From Candidatus Heimdallarchaeota archaeon (GTDB taxonomy: Archaea; Asgardarchaeota; Heimdallarchaeia; JABLTI01): a stretch of 64,000 bases of DNA. The translations under genes were made by a program, and so were the position numbers. Below, piece after piece: positions 53,860 through 62,834 of the stretch (positions are counted from its first letter, which is position 1; each line of letters opens with the position of its first letter). The notes under the pieces are model-generated. The model was not told the DNA's origin. It ran no database searches and saw nothing but the letters and a program-made list of their open reading frames with translations. The stretch spans positions 32,101 through 96,100 of the forward strand of contig JAUWKS010000002.1 of assembly GCA_030614005.1 (NCBI GenBank), read 5' to 3'.

Positions 53860-56765
53860 GATTCAGTTGATGAATATTTTTTTCTTTTCTTTAGTATTAA
53901 TATAGTTGGTACTATCGTCCCTATTAATATAACAGGGATTCCAATTGATAGAGAGATAATTAGAATTTTCATTGTATTCGAAGGCTGTTCTTCTTCCTCA
54001 ATTATGAAAGAATTTGATGAGCGAAATTGACCTGAATAAGTATTTTCTGAATCCATAAAAGCTACAACAACATAGTATTCTCCTGGTTGAACATCAGTAA
54101 CAATTGCTGAGCTAAACCAAGTTCCAGAAGTAGAATTTATTTCCAACATTCCTCGATGGAGTGGCATAACATCACCAACACGCATTATACCAAAACTACG
54201 AATTTGGGCTTTTCCTAGCTCGTTTAGAGGGCCGATATTTGAAAAATTCGAGAATGCTTGAATATTCTCAAAACTGAAAAATATTGATTCTGAATTTGAG
54301 TCAATTGTTGCAGTGAAATTAAAATCTTGTACAGATATCTGATAATTTTCGAGGTAGATTGTCCTATAATGAATTCTTGAATAGAATTTAGAGGAGGAAT
54401 AGGAATAATCATTCGTACTGCTAATAAAACGAATTTCATCATCTTCTTCATCATACAACATGTAAGGATAAGAATAACTCATCTCTAATGGAGAGTATCT
54501 ATTAATCAAAGACCAGTCAGAGTTTGTTGATTTTCCTCTATAAAGCAAATACGTTTGATTTCGATATTTATTCAAATCTTCCCAAAACGCTAAGACTTTA
54601 GCGTCAATTGTTACAATTAATCTAGCATTACTTATCACAGTCTCATTATCATTGAATAAGAGATCAATATCAGAGAGTGTTCCATTAGAGAGTTTTTCGC
54701 AATAAAAAAGAGAACGCTGATTATCAGTTATTTCCTCCCAAAGATAATGAACACTAGAAAGTTCATCGTTGTATAGCACTTGCAAATTACTCAAATAATC
54801 ATTTGAACTTCCAACATAAAGTAATTCTTTTGAACTAAAAATAGAGCTATTGTCACGAATATTATAATAAAGTTTGTTCTGGGAATTTACTAAATCTCTT
54901 TCGTACCATAAGATGTGCAAGTTATTGTTCTTATCGAAATGTAAGGATGGTTTTTTTGATTGTGTAGAGCCAGTTTGCAGTTTTTGTGGTGCTGACCAAT
55001 TACCAGTGTTTTTAGTTCTATAATAAATCTCTGAAACTGTTTCATTTTCTCGGGTGTAAATAAGGAAAATACTTCCAACACCATCAGCAGATATCTTAAC
55101 ATCTCTGATGGTCGTTTCGTTTTCTATGATTTCAATAGGTTGCCATGAACCGGTATTAGTTCTATTTCTATAATAGAGATGGCTTGAAGAGTCACTATCA
55201 TTTTGTACAAGCCAAACTAGATGCAAATTTCCATTAGTATCAATTGTAATCTCTGCATTGGAGGCATTTTGATCCGATACCGATATTTGTTGATAATGAC
55301 TCCAACTATCACTAAATGAACTACTATGATATAATACAATTTTATTATTCCCATTCTTTAAGCCTGCAACTGAATGTAAAGATGGATAGCTAATGTTTTT
55401 TGATTGAACCAATTTTGGTGCTATCCATAATGTATTATCAATTGTTGAAAGAACTTCTTCTTGACCTAAGGTATAGGGAAAAATAGGATTAGGAGGACCA
55501 TCAAATCGAGACGCATGTTCCTTCATATACACAATGTCAATAGGCAAATAATTTATTTTTTCAAGACAGGGTGAAGTAAAATGTGTTCCATTAAAGATAA
55601 GTTCTGTATCCATTATTGTATTTGAATACGAACGGTCTGAAGCACCAAAAACATGTGATATTTCATGTTGGATAATATTATCAAACTGGCTTTGACTGGT
55701 ATGAAAATTGAGAACATCAAAACGACCACCACTAGTATAAGCCCAATTTCCACAATAAGCTGCAAGGCCAAGTATATCACCTGGACGATCTGAAACAGCA
55801 ATAAGAATATCATAACCGCCATTCATTGCTTTGGTGGTTGTCCAAAAACCTTCAACTAAGTCATAATCATGAAGATTATCCCAAGTCCCATCTTTCAACC
55901 CAAGCTTTTTACCAACATGTATCCAAGCATCAGCAATCATTTGGCTGATATTTAGCAGCGATGCATCTGGTTGCCACTCTTTATCTTCAGCTAAAACTTC
56001 AATATTAATACTAACAGGATAATTATTTTCTAATCGTTCAATTGCTTGATTGACAGAATCTCGTATCGTTTTTCCATTATAAAATGGAGGAATATTATCA
56101 TGAACAAAATAAGCTAAAACGATATGCTCATCTGGATTAAAAGTCACATGAATAATAAGAGCATCCTCAATTGTATAAGAGCTTTCATCTTCTGAAGAAG
56201 TTAATGCAATAGCAGTTATTTGCCAAGAACCACGATTTAAAGGAATTAATGCATGAGCATTCACTAGTCCTTCATCGAAATCAGGACCAAAGGTAACATC
56301 TTTCTCAAATGTTTCATGTTCACTTAGAGATTGACAAAAATTTTCGATGCTAATTTCTAATTCTAATGATTCAAGTTCTCCATCCATATTTGCATCTTGA
56401 AAATACTCAAGTCCATATTTTGATGGTATGCTCTTTAGAGTGAGGAGGAGTGAAATATCTTCAGTAGCAATTTCACTTTCTAAATTAATTGTTGCTTTAG
56501 CGTTTTCACCTTTTAAGATAACAGTATCTTCTAATGTAATTGAATTAACAACGATACTTCCACTTCCTTGGAAATTAAGTGTCTTTTTCTGTTGATCTTC
56601 GGTGTAGTTTAGAAAAGTATCATTGAAATGCTCTTCCTTAGAAGTGAATTGATAGAAAGTCATTGGAAAATTAATGCTATTTATAGAGTTAAAACAAATT
56701 GTTGTAGATAGAATAATTACAATGCAATAGACGAAGAGTCTTCTAAAACGGGTTTGTGAGGGCAT
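53856..56765 (-). CDS. Giant secreted metzincin-like protease with propeller repeats and membrane anchor
   Basis: A 969-residue protein. The N-terminal signal helix (about 10-28) leads to a beta-rich domain, then a metalloprotease region containing HEISHVFGASDR with HExxHxxGxxD, followed by the Met-turn-like NTIMDTEL. After it come repeated segments such as EITIDTNGNLHLVWLVQN and LHFDKNNNLHILWYERD that look like beta-propeller blades, and a C-terminal transmembrane helix ILIISLSIGIPVILIGTIV followed by KKRKKY. A membrane-anchored extracellular protease is the likely role. It converges with the pilin operon. Confidence 0.75.
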   Translation of the reverse strand: MPSQTRFRRLFVYCIVIILSTTICFNSINSINFPMTFYQFTSKEEHFNDTFLNYTEDQQKKTLNFQGSGSIVVNSITLEDTVILKGENAKATINLESEIATEDISLLLTLKSIPSKYGLEYFQDANMDGELESLELEISIENFCQSLSEHETFEKDVTFGPDFDEGLVNAHALIPLNRGSWQITAIALTSSEDESSYTIEDALIIHVTFNPDEHIVLAYFVHDNIPPFYNGKTIRDSVNQAIERLENNYPVSINIEVLAEDKEWQPDASLLNISQMIADAWIHVGKKLGLKDGTWDNLHDYDLVEGFWTTTKAMNGGYDILIAVSDRPGDILGLAAYCGNWAYTSGGRFDVLNFHTSQSQFDNIIQHEISHVFGASDRSYSNTIMDTELIFNGTHFTSPCLEKINYLPIDIVYMKEHASRFDGPPNPIFPYTLGQEEVLSTIDNTLWIAPKLVQSKNISYPSLHSVAGLKNGNNKIVLYHSSSFSDSWSHYQQISVSDQNASNAEITIDTNGNLHLVWLVQNDSDSSSHLYYRNRTNTGSWQPIEIIENETTIRDVKISADGVGSIFLIYTRENETVSEIYYRTKNTGNWSAPQKLQTGSTQSKKPSLHFDKNNNLHILWYERDLVNSQNKLYYNIRDNSSIFSSKELLYVGSSNDYLSNLQVLYNDELSSVHYLWEEITDNQRSLFYCEKLSNGTLSDIDLLFNDNETVISNARLIVTIDAKVLAFWEDLNKYRNQTYLLYRGKSTNSDWSLINRYSPLEMSYSYPYMLYDEEDDEIRFISSTNDYSYSSSKFYSRIHYRTIYLENYQISVQDFNFTATIDSNSESIFFSFENIQAFSNFSNIGPLNELGKAQIRSFGIMRVGDVMPLHRGMLEINSTSGTWFSSAIVTDVQPGEYYVVVAFMDSENTYSGQFRSSNSFIIEEEEQPSNTMKILIISLSIGIPVILIGTIVPTILILKKRKKYSSTES

Positions 56766-56824
56766 TGCATTCTGTAGAGTATTCCTCTAAGTATAAAAAA
56801 AATAAGATGAGTATGTTTGAAAAA

Positions 56825-57466
56825 CTAATCTAAATTAGTCTTTATTGTAATAAGAATGGCTTTTTTAATTAATGATAGAGGCATAGAAGGAGTAATCTTT
56901 TTCATTTCTGCAGCTTGTTTAGGAAGATAGGGAATATGGATAAAACCATATTTAATTTTTGAAAATTTTTCGCTAGAGGTTAAATAGTGTAAGGCTCCAT
57001 AAATTAAATTATTACAAACGTATGTCCCAGCAGAATTTGATATTCTTACAGGTATACCTGCTTCTTTAATTTCATTAAAGGTGTGTCGAACATTTATTGT
57101 AGTAAAGTATGCCACTGGTCCATCACGAACTATTAGCTCATCTCTTGGTTTGTTTTTCTCATTATCTGCAATATCAGCATCGGCTACATTGATGCCTATT
57201 CGTTCAAGAGAAATACCCATCCTACCTCCTGCTTGTCCAATTGAGAGAATCAAGTCGGGGTTAATAGTTTCAACGATAGTAATAAATTCATTAATGGTTT
57301 TTCTAAAAACAACAGATAGTTCTTTAGAAACTATTTTTGCCTCCGGATTATTTTTTCCTTTATTTAGAACTAATTTCTGGTTATCTAATTCTTGAATAAC
57401 CAATAAAGCAGGGTTAATGGATTCTTTTCCAAAGGGTCCAAAGCCCGTCAAGAGAACTTTCTTCAT
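56825..57466 (-). CDS. pcp: Pyroglutamyl-peptidase I
   Basis: Removes N-terminal pyroglutamate; a C15-family cysteine peptidase of 213 residues. LLTGFGPFGKESINPALLV is the conserved N-terminal loop, LSIGQAGGRMGISLERI follows with the catalytic Glu region, SNSAGTYVCNNLIYGAL holds the catalytic Cys and FIHIPYLPKQA the catalytic His. ATG 57466 has GGTGA five bases upstream; a TTG at 57478 would add four residues. Single gene. Confidence 0.94.
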   Translation of the reverse strand: MKKVLLTGFGPFGKESINPALLVIQELDNQKLVLNKGKNNPEAKIVSKELSVVFRKTINEFITIVETINPDLILSIGQAGGRMGISLERIGINVADADIADNEKNKPRDELIVRDGPVAYFTTINVRHTFNEIKEAGIPVRISNSAGTYVCNNLIYGALHYLTSSEKFSKIKYGFIHIPYLPKQAAEMKKITPSMPLSLIKKAILITIKTNLD

Positions 57467-57606
57467 TTGAATCACCAATTAGAGTCAAACATCGTTTTTA
57501 GCTGCTTAAAAAGATAATCCTTTTAGACTCAAATCGAAATGATTATTAGGTTTTAGAGCTCTTGATTCTATATCAAAAAGATATTCGTCTCGCGGAGCAG
57601 AATAAT

Positions 57607-58368
57607 TTGAGTACTGATGAAGCTTTAATCCAATGCCCCATTTGTAATGAAAACGCACCTCAAGGATACTTGTTGTGTCCTTTTTGTGGAGCAGATCTAA
57701 CTACAATCTATGAAACCAAAATCTTCCCCCCAATTGGTTACAAAGAAGTTTGGGGACGAATTGGGGCATTACTGACAAAACCCCGCTCTGCTTTTCTAGA
57801 TATTTCAGATAATCCGGATTCAAAAGGAGTTACTCTTTTTATCTTTGCAATTGCTTTTGGGATGGCTTTACAGATTTTTGCTCTGCTGATGCATAATTAT
57901 TTTTTCAGTTGGAGATTACCAGTCATTTTTATTCTTATGTGGATCTTTTCTCTACTACTACCTTTGTTTATATGGTTAATAGGTAGCTTTGCAATTCGTA
58001 CTGCAGCCCGACTTCTTGGCGGTAAAGCTTCAAAAAAACAGATTCGAGGAATAGTAGGTTATGGTATGCTTCCACCAACTTTAGCATCATTATTCAATGC
58101 TATTTTGTATGTTATTGCTTTACCATGGAATAGAACAAACATCTATGATTTTACAGAGGTTTTTGCAACAATGACTCGATTTCGTAATTCCTTTGCAGGC
58201 ATCTTAGGTTTAATTATTAATATTTTAGGATTTGTGGTTGCAGGAGTATTTATTGTCTTTATGCTAAAACCAGCAAGCAATTTTTCATGGATTGAAGCAA
58301 CGGTCTCAACGGGATTGCCAGTGATCCTCTTTATTGCACTATTGCTTACGTATTACTTTGCAACATGA
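57607..58368 (+). CDS. Zinc-ribbon Yip1-domain membrane protein
   Basis: A 253-residue protein from TTG 57607 (GGAG nine bases upstream); a frame from TTG 57562 has no ribosome site. An N-terminal zinc ribbon, CPICNENAPQGYLLCPFCG, precedes a Yip1-like region (GALLTKPRSAFLDISDNPD) and about five transmembrane helices (ARLLGGKASKKQIRGIVGYG between). Eukaryotic Yip1 proteins recruit Rab GTPases to membranes; related proteins occur widely in prokaryotes. Fusion with a zinc ribbon is common in archaea. Confidence 0.8.
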   Translation: MSTDEALIQCPICNENAPQGYLLCPFCGADLTTIYETKIFPPIGYKEVWGRIGALLTKPRSAFLDISDNPDSKGVTLFIFAIAFGMALQIFALLMHNYFFSWRLPVIFILMWIFSLLLPLFIWLIGSFAIRTAARLLGGKASKKQIRGIVGYGMLPPTLASLFNAILYVIALPWNRTNIYDFTEVFATMTRFRNSFAGILGLIINILGFVVAGVFIVFMLKPASNFSWIEATVSTGLPVILFIALLLTYYFAT

Positions 58369-58506
58369 GAGAGATTCAGAGGCGAGTTTACAGAAAACTA
58401 TTTTGGCACATTCCACTAGAATTATATAGGTAATATTTCTTGACTAATTATTTGTATAATAAAAACTTCAGCAAATGTTTCGAGAAAATCGAAAGAGGAT
58501 TAAAAA

Positions 58507-60420
58507 ATGTCAAAAGAAGCATCCCAGACAGATGAAGAAGAATTAGAACTTGAACCTAAAAGTGATGTAAAACAAAGTGAGCCTAAAAAAGAGTTAACTC
58601 CAGAGGAAAAACAGACTAGGAAAAAGAAGATAATTCAAACCTCTATTATTGCTGTTGTTATTATTGGTCTGTCAATCGGGGCTTCCTTTCTCGGTCCAAC
58701 AAATATGGAACCAGGGTTGTATCAAGTTCAGTTGGATATAACTGACGGTACTAACTCTTATACTATTACTTTTAATATCACAATGGCCACCAGTGCAAAT
58801 ACACAACGGGTGGAATATATCATTAATCTTGGTAGTAGTGGTAAATCCTGTATCATTCTAACCAATCAAGCATTCAAATCATCGACTCAAACGAAAATTG
58901 AGTATCGAGTTGGCATTTTAGATTCAAATAATAGTTCCATTGAGACACTTGCTTTAACGGACCTTAGCTCTCAAATTGTAGGAGAGGGAATGGATAGAAA
59001 AATCCGGGCTACGATAATTGAAGAGATTCATAGCAACGAATTAGGGACTTTGGTTACTGTTGGATACTTTACGATGGCAATTCCATTTAAAGCAGGTATT
59101 GCCATAGGTTTGTTGGTCATAGTTGCAGGTCTTTGGATTTCTGAAATCGTTCCTACCATTGTAGGTGCATTTCTCGTACCAACTGTTATGGTTATTACAG
59201 GCATATCAGATACTGCGGTTGCATTACAACCATTTTTTGATCCAGTAATAGCCTTATTCTTTGGTGGGTTCATTATCGCTGAAGCACTCAAAAAACATAA
59301 TATTGATCGTCGTTTGGCTTTAGGTATTATTGGAAATGCTACTGCTCGTCCCAATCTTTTACTGCTAATTCTAATGGGATTAGCTGCTTTCCTTTCAATG
59401 TGGATGAGTAATACTGCGAGTGCAGCAGTAATGATACCAATTGCTATTGCAATGGTCGATCAAATAAAAACTAGTGGTCGAGACAAAGATATTTCTGGAT
59501 TCAAAAAAGCGTTAGTGTTAGGTATAGGTTATGCTGCTTCCACAGGTGGGATTGCCTCTGTTATTGGAACACCAGCGAATCCTATTGCTATAGCCGGTTT
59601 GAGTAATATTGGTATAGAAATTTCATTCCTCGAATGGTTCGCTTTTGGACTGCCTTTTGTAGTGATTATGCTTATTATTATCTGGGGGTATCTCCTTCTT
59701 GTCTTTAAACCAAAAGTCTCGAGGGAAAGTTTAGCTGATGCTCAAATTGTTTTCAAAAAGGATTTGAAAAAGATGGGAAAAATGAGCAAGAAACAATGGG
59801 TAACAGTGATTATTTTCTTGTTCACCATTGCGCTCTGGCTTCTTGCAAAAAGAATTAGCATTTGGACAAATGGAGTAATATCTCTTAGTTCTGGTATAAT
59901 TGCACTTATTGCTGTTGTGCTTATTTTTGGAGGTAATATATTAGAACCAAAAGATGTTAAGAAGGTTAATTGGAACGCACTTTTCCTTTTTGGTGGAGGA
60001 TTAGCACTAGGCAATGCGTTAGTTATTACAGGCATTGGTGATTGGATTGCCTCGAATATGGGCATTATCGAAGGGAAACACTACATCATTATTGCATTAA
60101 TTGTGGGTGGAATTTCATTGTTAGTAACTGCTGTTGCCAGCAATACAGCGAGTGCAGCTATGCTTATTCCTCTTGTCATTCCAATAGCAGTTAGTTTGAA
60201 AATTGATCCTATTATGTTAGTAGTTATAGTTGCAATTGGCTCAAGTGTGGATTATGCGTTAGTATTTGGTACTCCACCTACAATGATCAGTTACTCAACG
60301 GGATATTTCAGTGTTAAGGAAATATTTCGAGTTGGTTTTGTACTAGATATTATAGGAATACTACTCCTCTCAACTGTTTCAGTAGTCTTATGGGTGCTAT
60401 TCGGCTTGGTGGAGGTGTAA
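58507..60420 (+). CDS. DASS-family (SLC13-type) sodium/dicarboxylate or anion transporter with extra domain
   Basis: A 637-residue transporter. The core has two SNT motifs (MSNTASAAVMIPIAIAM and ASNTASAAMLIPLVIPI), characteristic of DASS/NadC-type symporters, and about eleven helices. After the first helix (about residues 42-62) there is an extracytoplasmic beta-rich insertion to about residue 195, absent in usual members. The N-terminal 40 residues are acidic. Substrate could be dicarboxylate, sulfate or similar. It lies alone, after the Yip1 gene by about 140 bases. Confidence 0.9.
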   Translation: MSKEASQTDEEELELEPKSDVKQSEPKKELTPEEKQTRKKKIIQTSIIAVVIIGLSIGASFLGPTNMEPGLYQVQLDITDGTNSYTITFNITMATSANTQRVEYIINLGSSGKSCIILTNQAFKSSTQTKIEYRVGILDSNNSSIETLALTDLSSQIVGEGMDRKIRATIIEEIHSNELGTLVTVGYFTMAIPFKAGIAIGLLVIVAGLWISEIVPTIVGAFLVPTVMVITGISDTAVALQPFFDPVIALFFGGFIIAEALKKHNIDRRLALGIIGNATARPNLLLLILMGLAAFLSMWMSNTASAAVMIPIAIAMVDQIKTSGRDKDISGFKKALVLGIGYAASTGGIASVIGTPANPIAIAGLSNIGIEISFLEWFAFGLPFVVIMLIIIWGYLLLVFKPKVSRESLADAQIVFKKDLKKMGKMSKKQWVTVIIFLFTIALWLLAKRISIWTNGVISLSSGIIALIAVVLIFGGNILEPKDVKKVNWNALFLFGGGLALGNALVITGIGDWIASNMGIIEGKHYIIIALIVGGISLLVTAVASNTASAAMLIPLVIPIAVSLKIDPIMLVVIVAIGSSVDYALVFGTPPTMISYSTGYFSVKEIFRVGFVLDIIGILLLSTVSVVLWVLFGLVEV

Positions 60421-60461
60421 ACCAAAACCATCTTTTCTCTTTTTTTTCAAAAAAAATTTAC

Positions 60462-61367
60462 TTATCTTATTATGGCATTTTCGTAATCGTTAGGATGGAA
60501 AATTTTTATCACCCTTTTTTCATCAATAAGAGCAATTTTCGCTTGTATGTACTCATAATATTCTTCAGATGTGAACACACTTAGAACTTTCTTGTCAAAG
60601 AAATATTTGTATCCATCAGAAAATGCTTCATGAGCTCTAACTATCATTTCTAAATTGTTCATTTGTAGAAAATTTTCTACAATCTCTAATCCGAAGTTGA
60701 AAATCCCTGCTCCTCTCAAACTATGCTCGTATTGTAAAATTTCATTCTTAGGGTCATTCCATAGGAATTGCTTGATAGTTTCGTTATTTAGCTGCATATC
60801 TCCTTTTGGAAGTTTATCTATATCTTCAAGTAAACAAGGTTTTATTGGAATACCGCCGTGAACATAGAATATTTTTTGTTTTTCATGGACGAGTGTTAAA
60901 GGAAGTTCGCCGAAAGCATAGTTATAAAGTAAATATAAATCCTCATCTGCACCAAATGCTTGAACCTCATCAGCAAAGCCATACCGAGAGTTTACAGTAA
61001 TTACTTCATGATTTCCTCGAAGAAGATGAACGTTTTCTGGTTGTGCAATAATTAGAGCAAAAATTAGATTCAAACAAGCAATTGATTGGGAGCCTCTATC
61101 CACAACGTCGCCAATGAAAATAATATGATCAATTTGCCTATCCTTTTGAAAAATTGAGATGACTTTTTTCAGCATATTGAAATCGCCATGTATGTCCCCT
61201 ACCGCTAATACAGACCCTGTTTTGATTCTCTTACAAAGAGGTTGCTTTTTTAGTAAATAACGGATTTTTGCTATTAGAGTTCTAATGTCGTCTTCTTTTA
61301 GCTTTATTGCATAATCATAATTCTTTAGAATTTTAGTTGACAAAATCTCTGCATTTTTGTTGGACAA
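60462..61367 (-). CDS. PPP-family serine/threonine phosphatase-like protein
   Basis: A 301-residue metallophosphatase with the PPP signatures: AVGDIHGDFNML, IFIGDVVDRGSQSIA, LLRGNHEVI, YVHGGIP and VRAHEAFSDGY. The metal ligands (Asp, His, Asp, Asp, Asn, His, His) are all present. Such protein phosphatases are typical of eukaryotes and present in some archaea and bacteria. No kinase gene is near. Soluble, single gene. Confidence 0.9.
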   Translation of the reverse strand: MSNKNAEILSTKILKNYDYAIKLKEDDIRTLIAKIRYLLKKQPLCKRIKTGSVLAVGDIHGDFNMLKKVISIFQKDRQIDHIIFIGDVVDRGSQSIACLNLIFALIIAQPENVHLLRGNHEVITVNSRYGFADEVQAFGADEDLYLLYNYAFGELPLTLVHEKQKIFYVHGGIPIKPCLLEDIDKLPKGDMQLNNETIKQFLWNDPKNEILQYEHSLRGAGIFNFGLEIVENFLQMNNLEMIVRAHEAFSDGYKYFFDKKVLSVFTSEEYYEYIQAKIALIDEKRVIKIFHPNDYENAIIR

Positions 61368-61421
61368 AATACCACAACCATCAGCATTGAAATAGAAATA
61401 ATAAATTTTTTAAAGTAATGG

Positions 61422-62645
61422 TTACTCGCCTTTTAAGTCAGCTGTCTTTAAACGTACATTGCAGCTTGGACAAACGCCACGTACTTTAACAAATTCGAGA
61501 AAGTGTGAATAATGAGCAGGTTTCTTACAATTGGGGCACGTAACATATGCATCCCCTTGACTGATTTGACGTTTACAAACAATACATTTGTCTGATAAGT
61601 CCTCTGCTGCAATAGATTCTCCTTTATATGGCTCTGAAGCAATTTGTGAACCTATTCTGCGCAGAGAATTTACATAACTTTGTCTTTTAATGGGATTATT
61701 TGTTGAATCTGCTGCTTTATCATAATAAGTAATGGCATCAGAGGTACGTTTGCTTTTTTCCAAAACAGAAGCGATTTCTGCATATAAATCAGAAATGGCA
61801 ATCCCAGGGAAACTGGAGGATATTGCATCAATCATATCTTCAGCATCATCTACTCGTCCTTTTGCTGCGTATTCTCTAAAACGATCAAGTAAATCGAATT
61901 TTTCTAAATGTTGTTCTACTCGTAAAGCATCTTTTGGATTATTAGATCCATCATAGGCCTTTACTGCTTTTTTAAATGCCGTTTTAGCAGCTTTAATGCG
62001 ACCTTCTGACAAAGCTATTTCACCCTGACGTTCTTGTGAAACACCAGCTAAATCTTGTCGTCCCACTGAGTTATAAATATCCGCTGCAACTTGTGGTCGC
62101 TCTATAGCTCCATATTCGTGAGCAGCTACTGCAAGGATAGCATCTGCTTCCTCGTCTAAGTTAATGGCTCGGAGAAGATCACCAGCGATGGTATACTTCC
62201 CTCTATTAAAAGCATATTGAGCTAATCTTCTTACAGTACCAGCTCGAAGATTAACGGGTATATTATTTGATACAATATTAATTGCTCGAGAAACGTCATC
62301 TGCATCAATATACATTTTCACAACATCAAAATATGCATTTGCAAGTAAAAAGGAAATTTGAGCTCTCGCGGGATTAGAGCGTTCAAATCGTCTCCCTGTT
62401 TTAATCCAAAAAAATTGAGCCCCTTGTTTTCCCAATTTTTGAACTATCATTGATTCATACATTGGTCTTTTTTCAGGAGGCATTTGAAAGTAGAGGTCAG
62501 CGACTTCAGTTTGTTTATTCTGTTTCAAATACAAGCTTCCAGCAGATTGAAAGTCACCATATTCAAGGTAAGTTTGAATTGTTTTTATTGGTGCTTTCTT
62601 ATCTTTTTTCTTCTTTCGTTTAAGGGAAGCAATAATAATAATCAA
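61422..62645 (-). CDS. Membrane-anchored TPR protein with C-terminal PHD/RING-like finger
   Basis: From TTG 62645 the protein is 407 residues: a short hydrophobic start, a basic stretch (LKRKKKKDKKAP), TPR-like helices (residues about 25-340), and a finger at the end with CIVCKRQIS, CPNCKKPAHYSH, FVKVRGVCPSC. The frame extends upstream to the stop at 62694-62696 without a standard start but reads PWIIFVIIFGIALLI, a complete membrane helix; ACG at 62690 is the possible initiator. A full anchor helix makes biological sense. The finger is closely similar to that of the 33410 protein. Confidence 0.78.
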   Translation of the reverse strand: MIIIIASLKRKKKKDKKAPIKTIQTYLEYGDFQSAGSLYLKQNKQTEVADLYFQMPPEKRPMYESMIVQKLGKQGAQFFWIKTGRRFERSNPARAQISFLLANAYFDVVKMYIDADDVSRAINIVSNNIPVNLRAGTVRRLAQYAFNRGKYTIAGDLLRAINLDEEADAILAVAAHEYGAIERPQVAADIYNSVGRQDLAGVSQERQGEIALSEGRIKAAKTAFKKAVKAYDGSNNPKDALRVEQHLEKFDLLDRFREYAAKGRVDDAEDMIDAISSSFPGIAISDLYAEIASVLEKSKRTSDAITYYDKAADSTNNPIKRQSYVNSLRRIGSQIASEPYKGESIAAEDLSDKCIVCKRQISQGDAYVTCPNCKKPAHYSHFLEFVKVRGVCPSCNVRLKTADLKGE

Positions 62646-62834
62646 TAGCGCAATGCCAAATATAATAACAAATATAATCCAAGGGTCCGTTTTTTATCCC
62701 GCCATTTATCTCCAAAGCGATTTTCTTTCTGTATAAGATATTTGAGCAATGTAGTATTAATACCTTTATTTTAAATAAAGCATTGCCTTGCTTACAGAAT
62801 CATAGAAATTACACGTTAAGGTTTTTGTGTTCTT

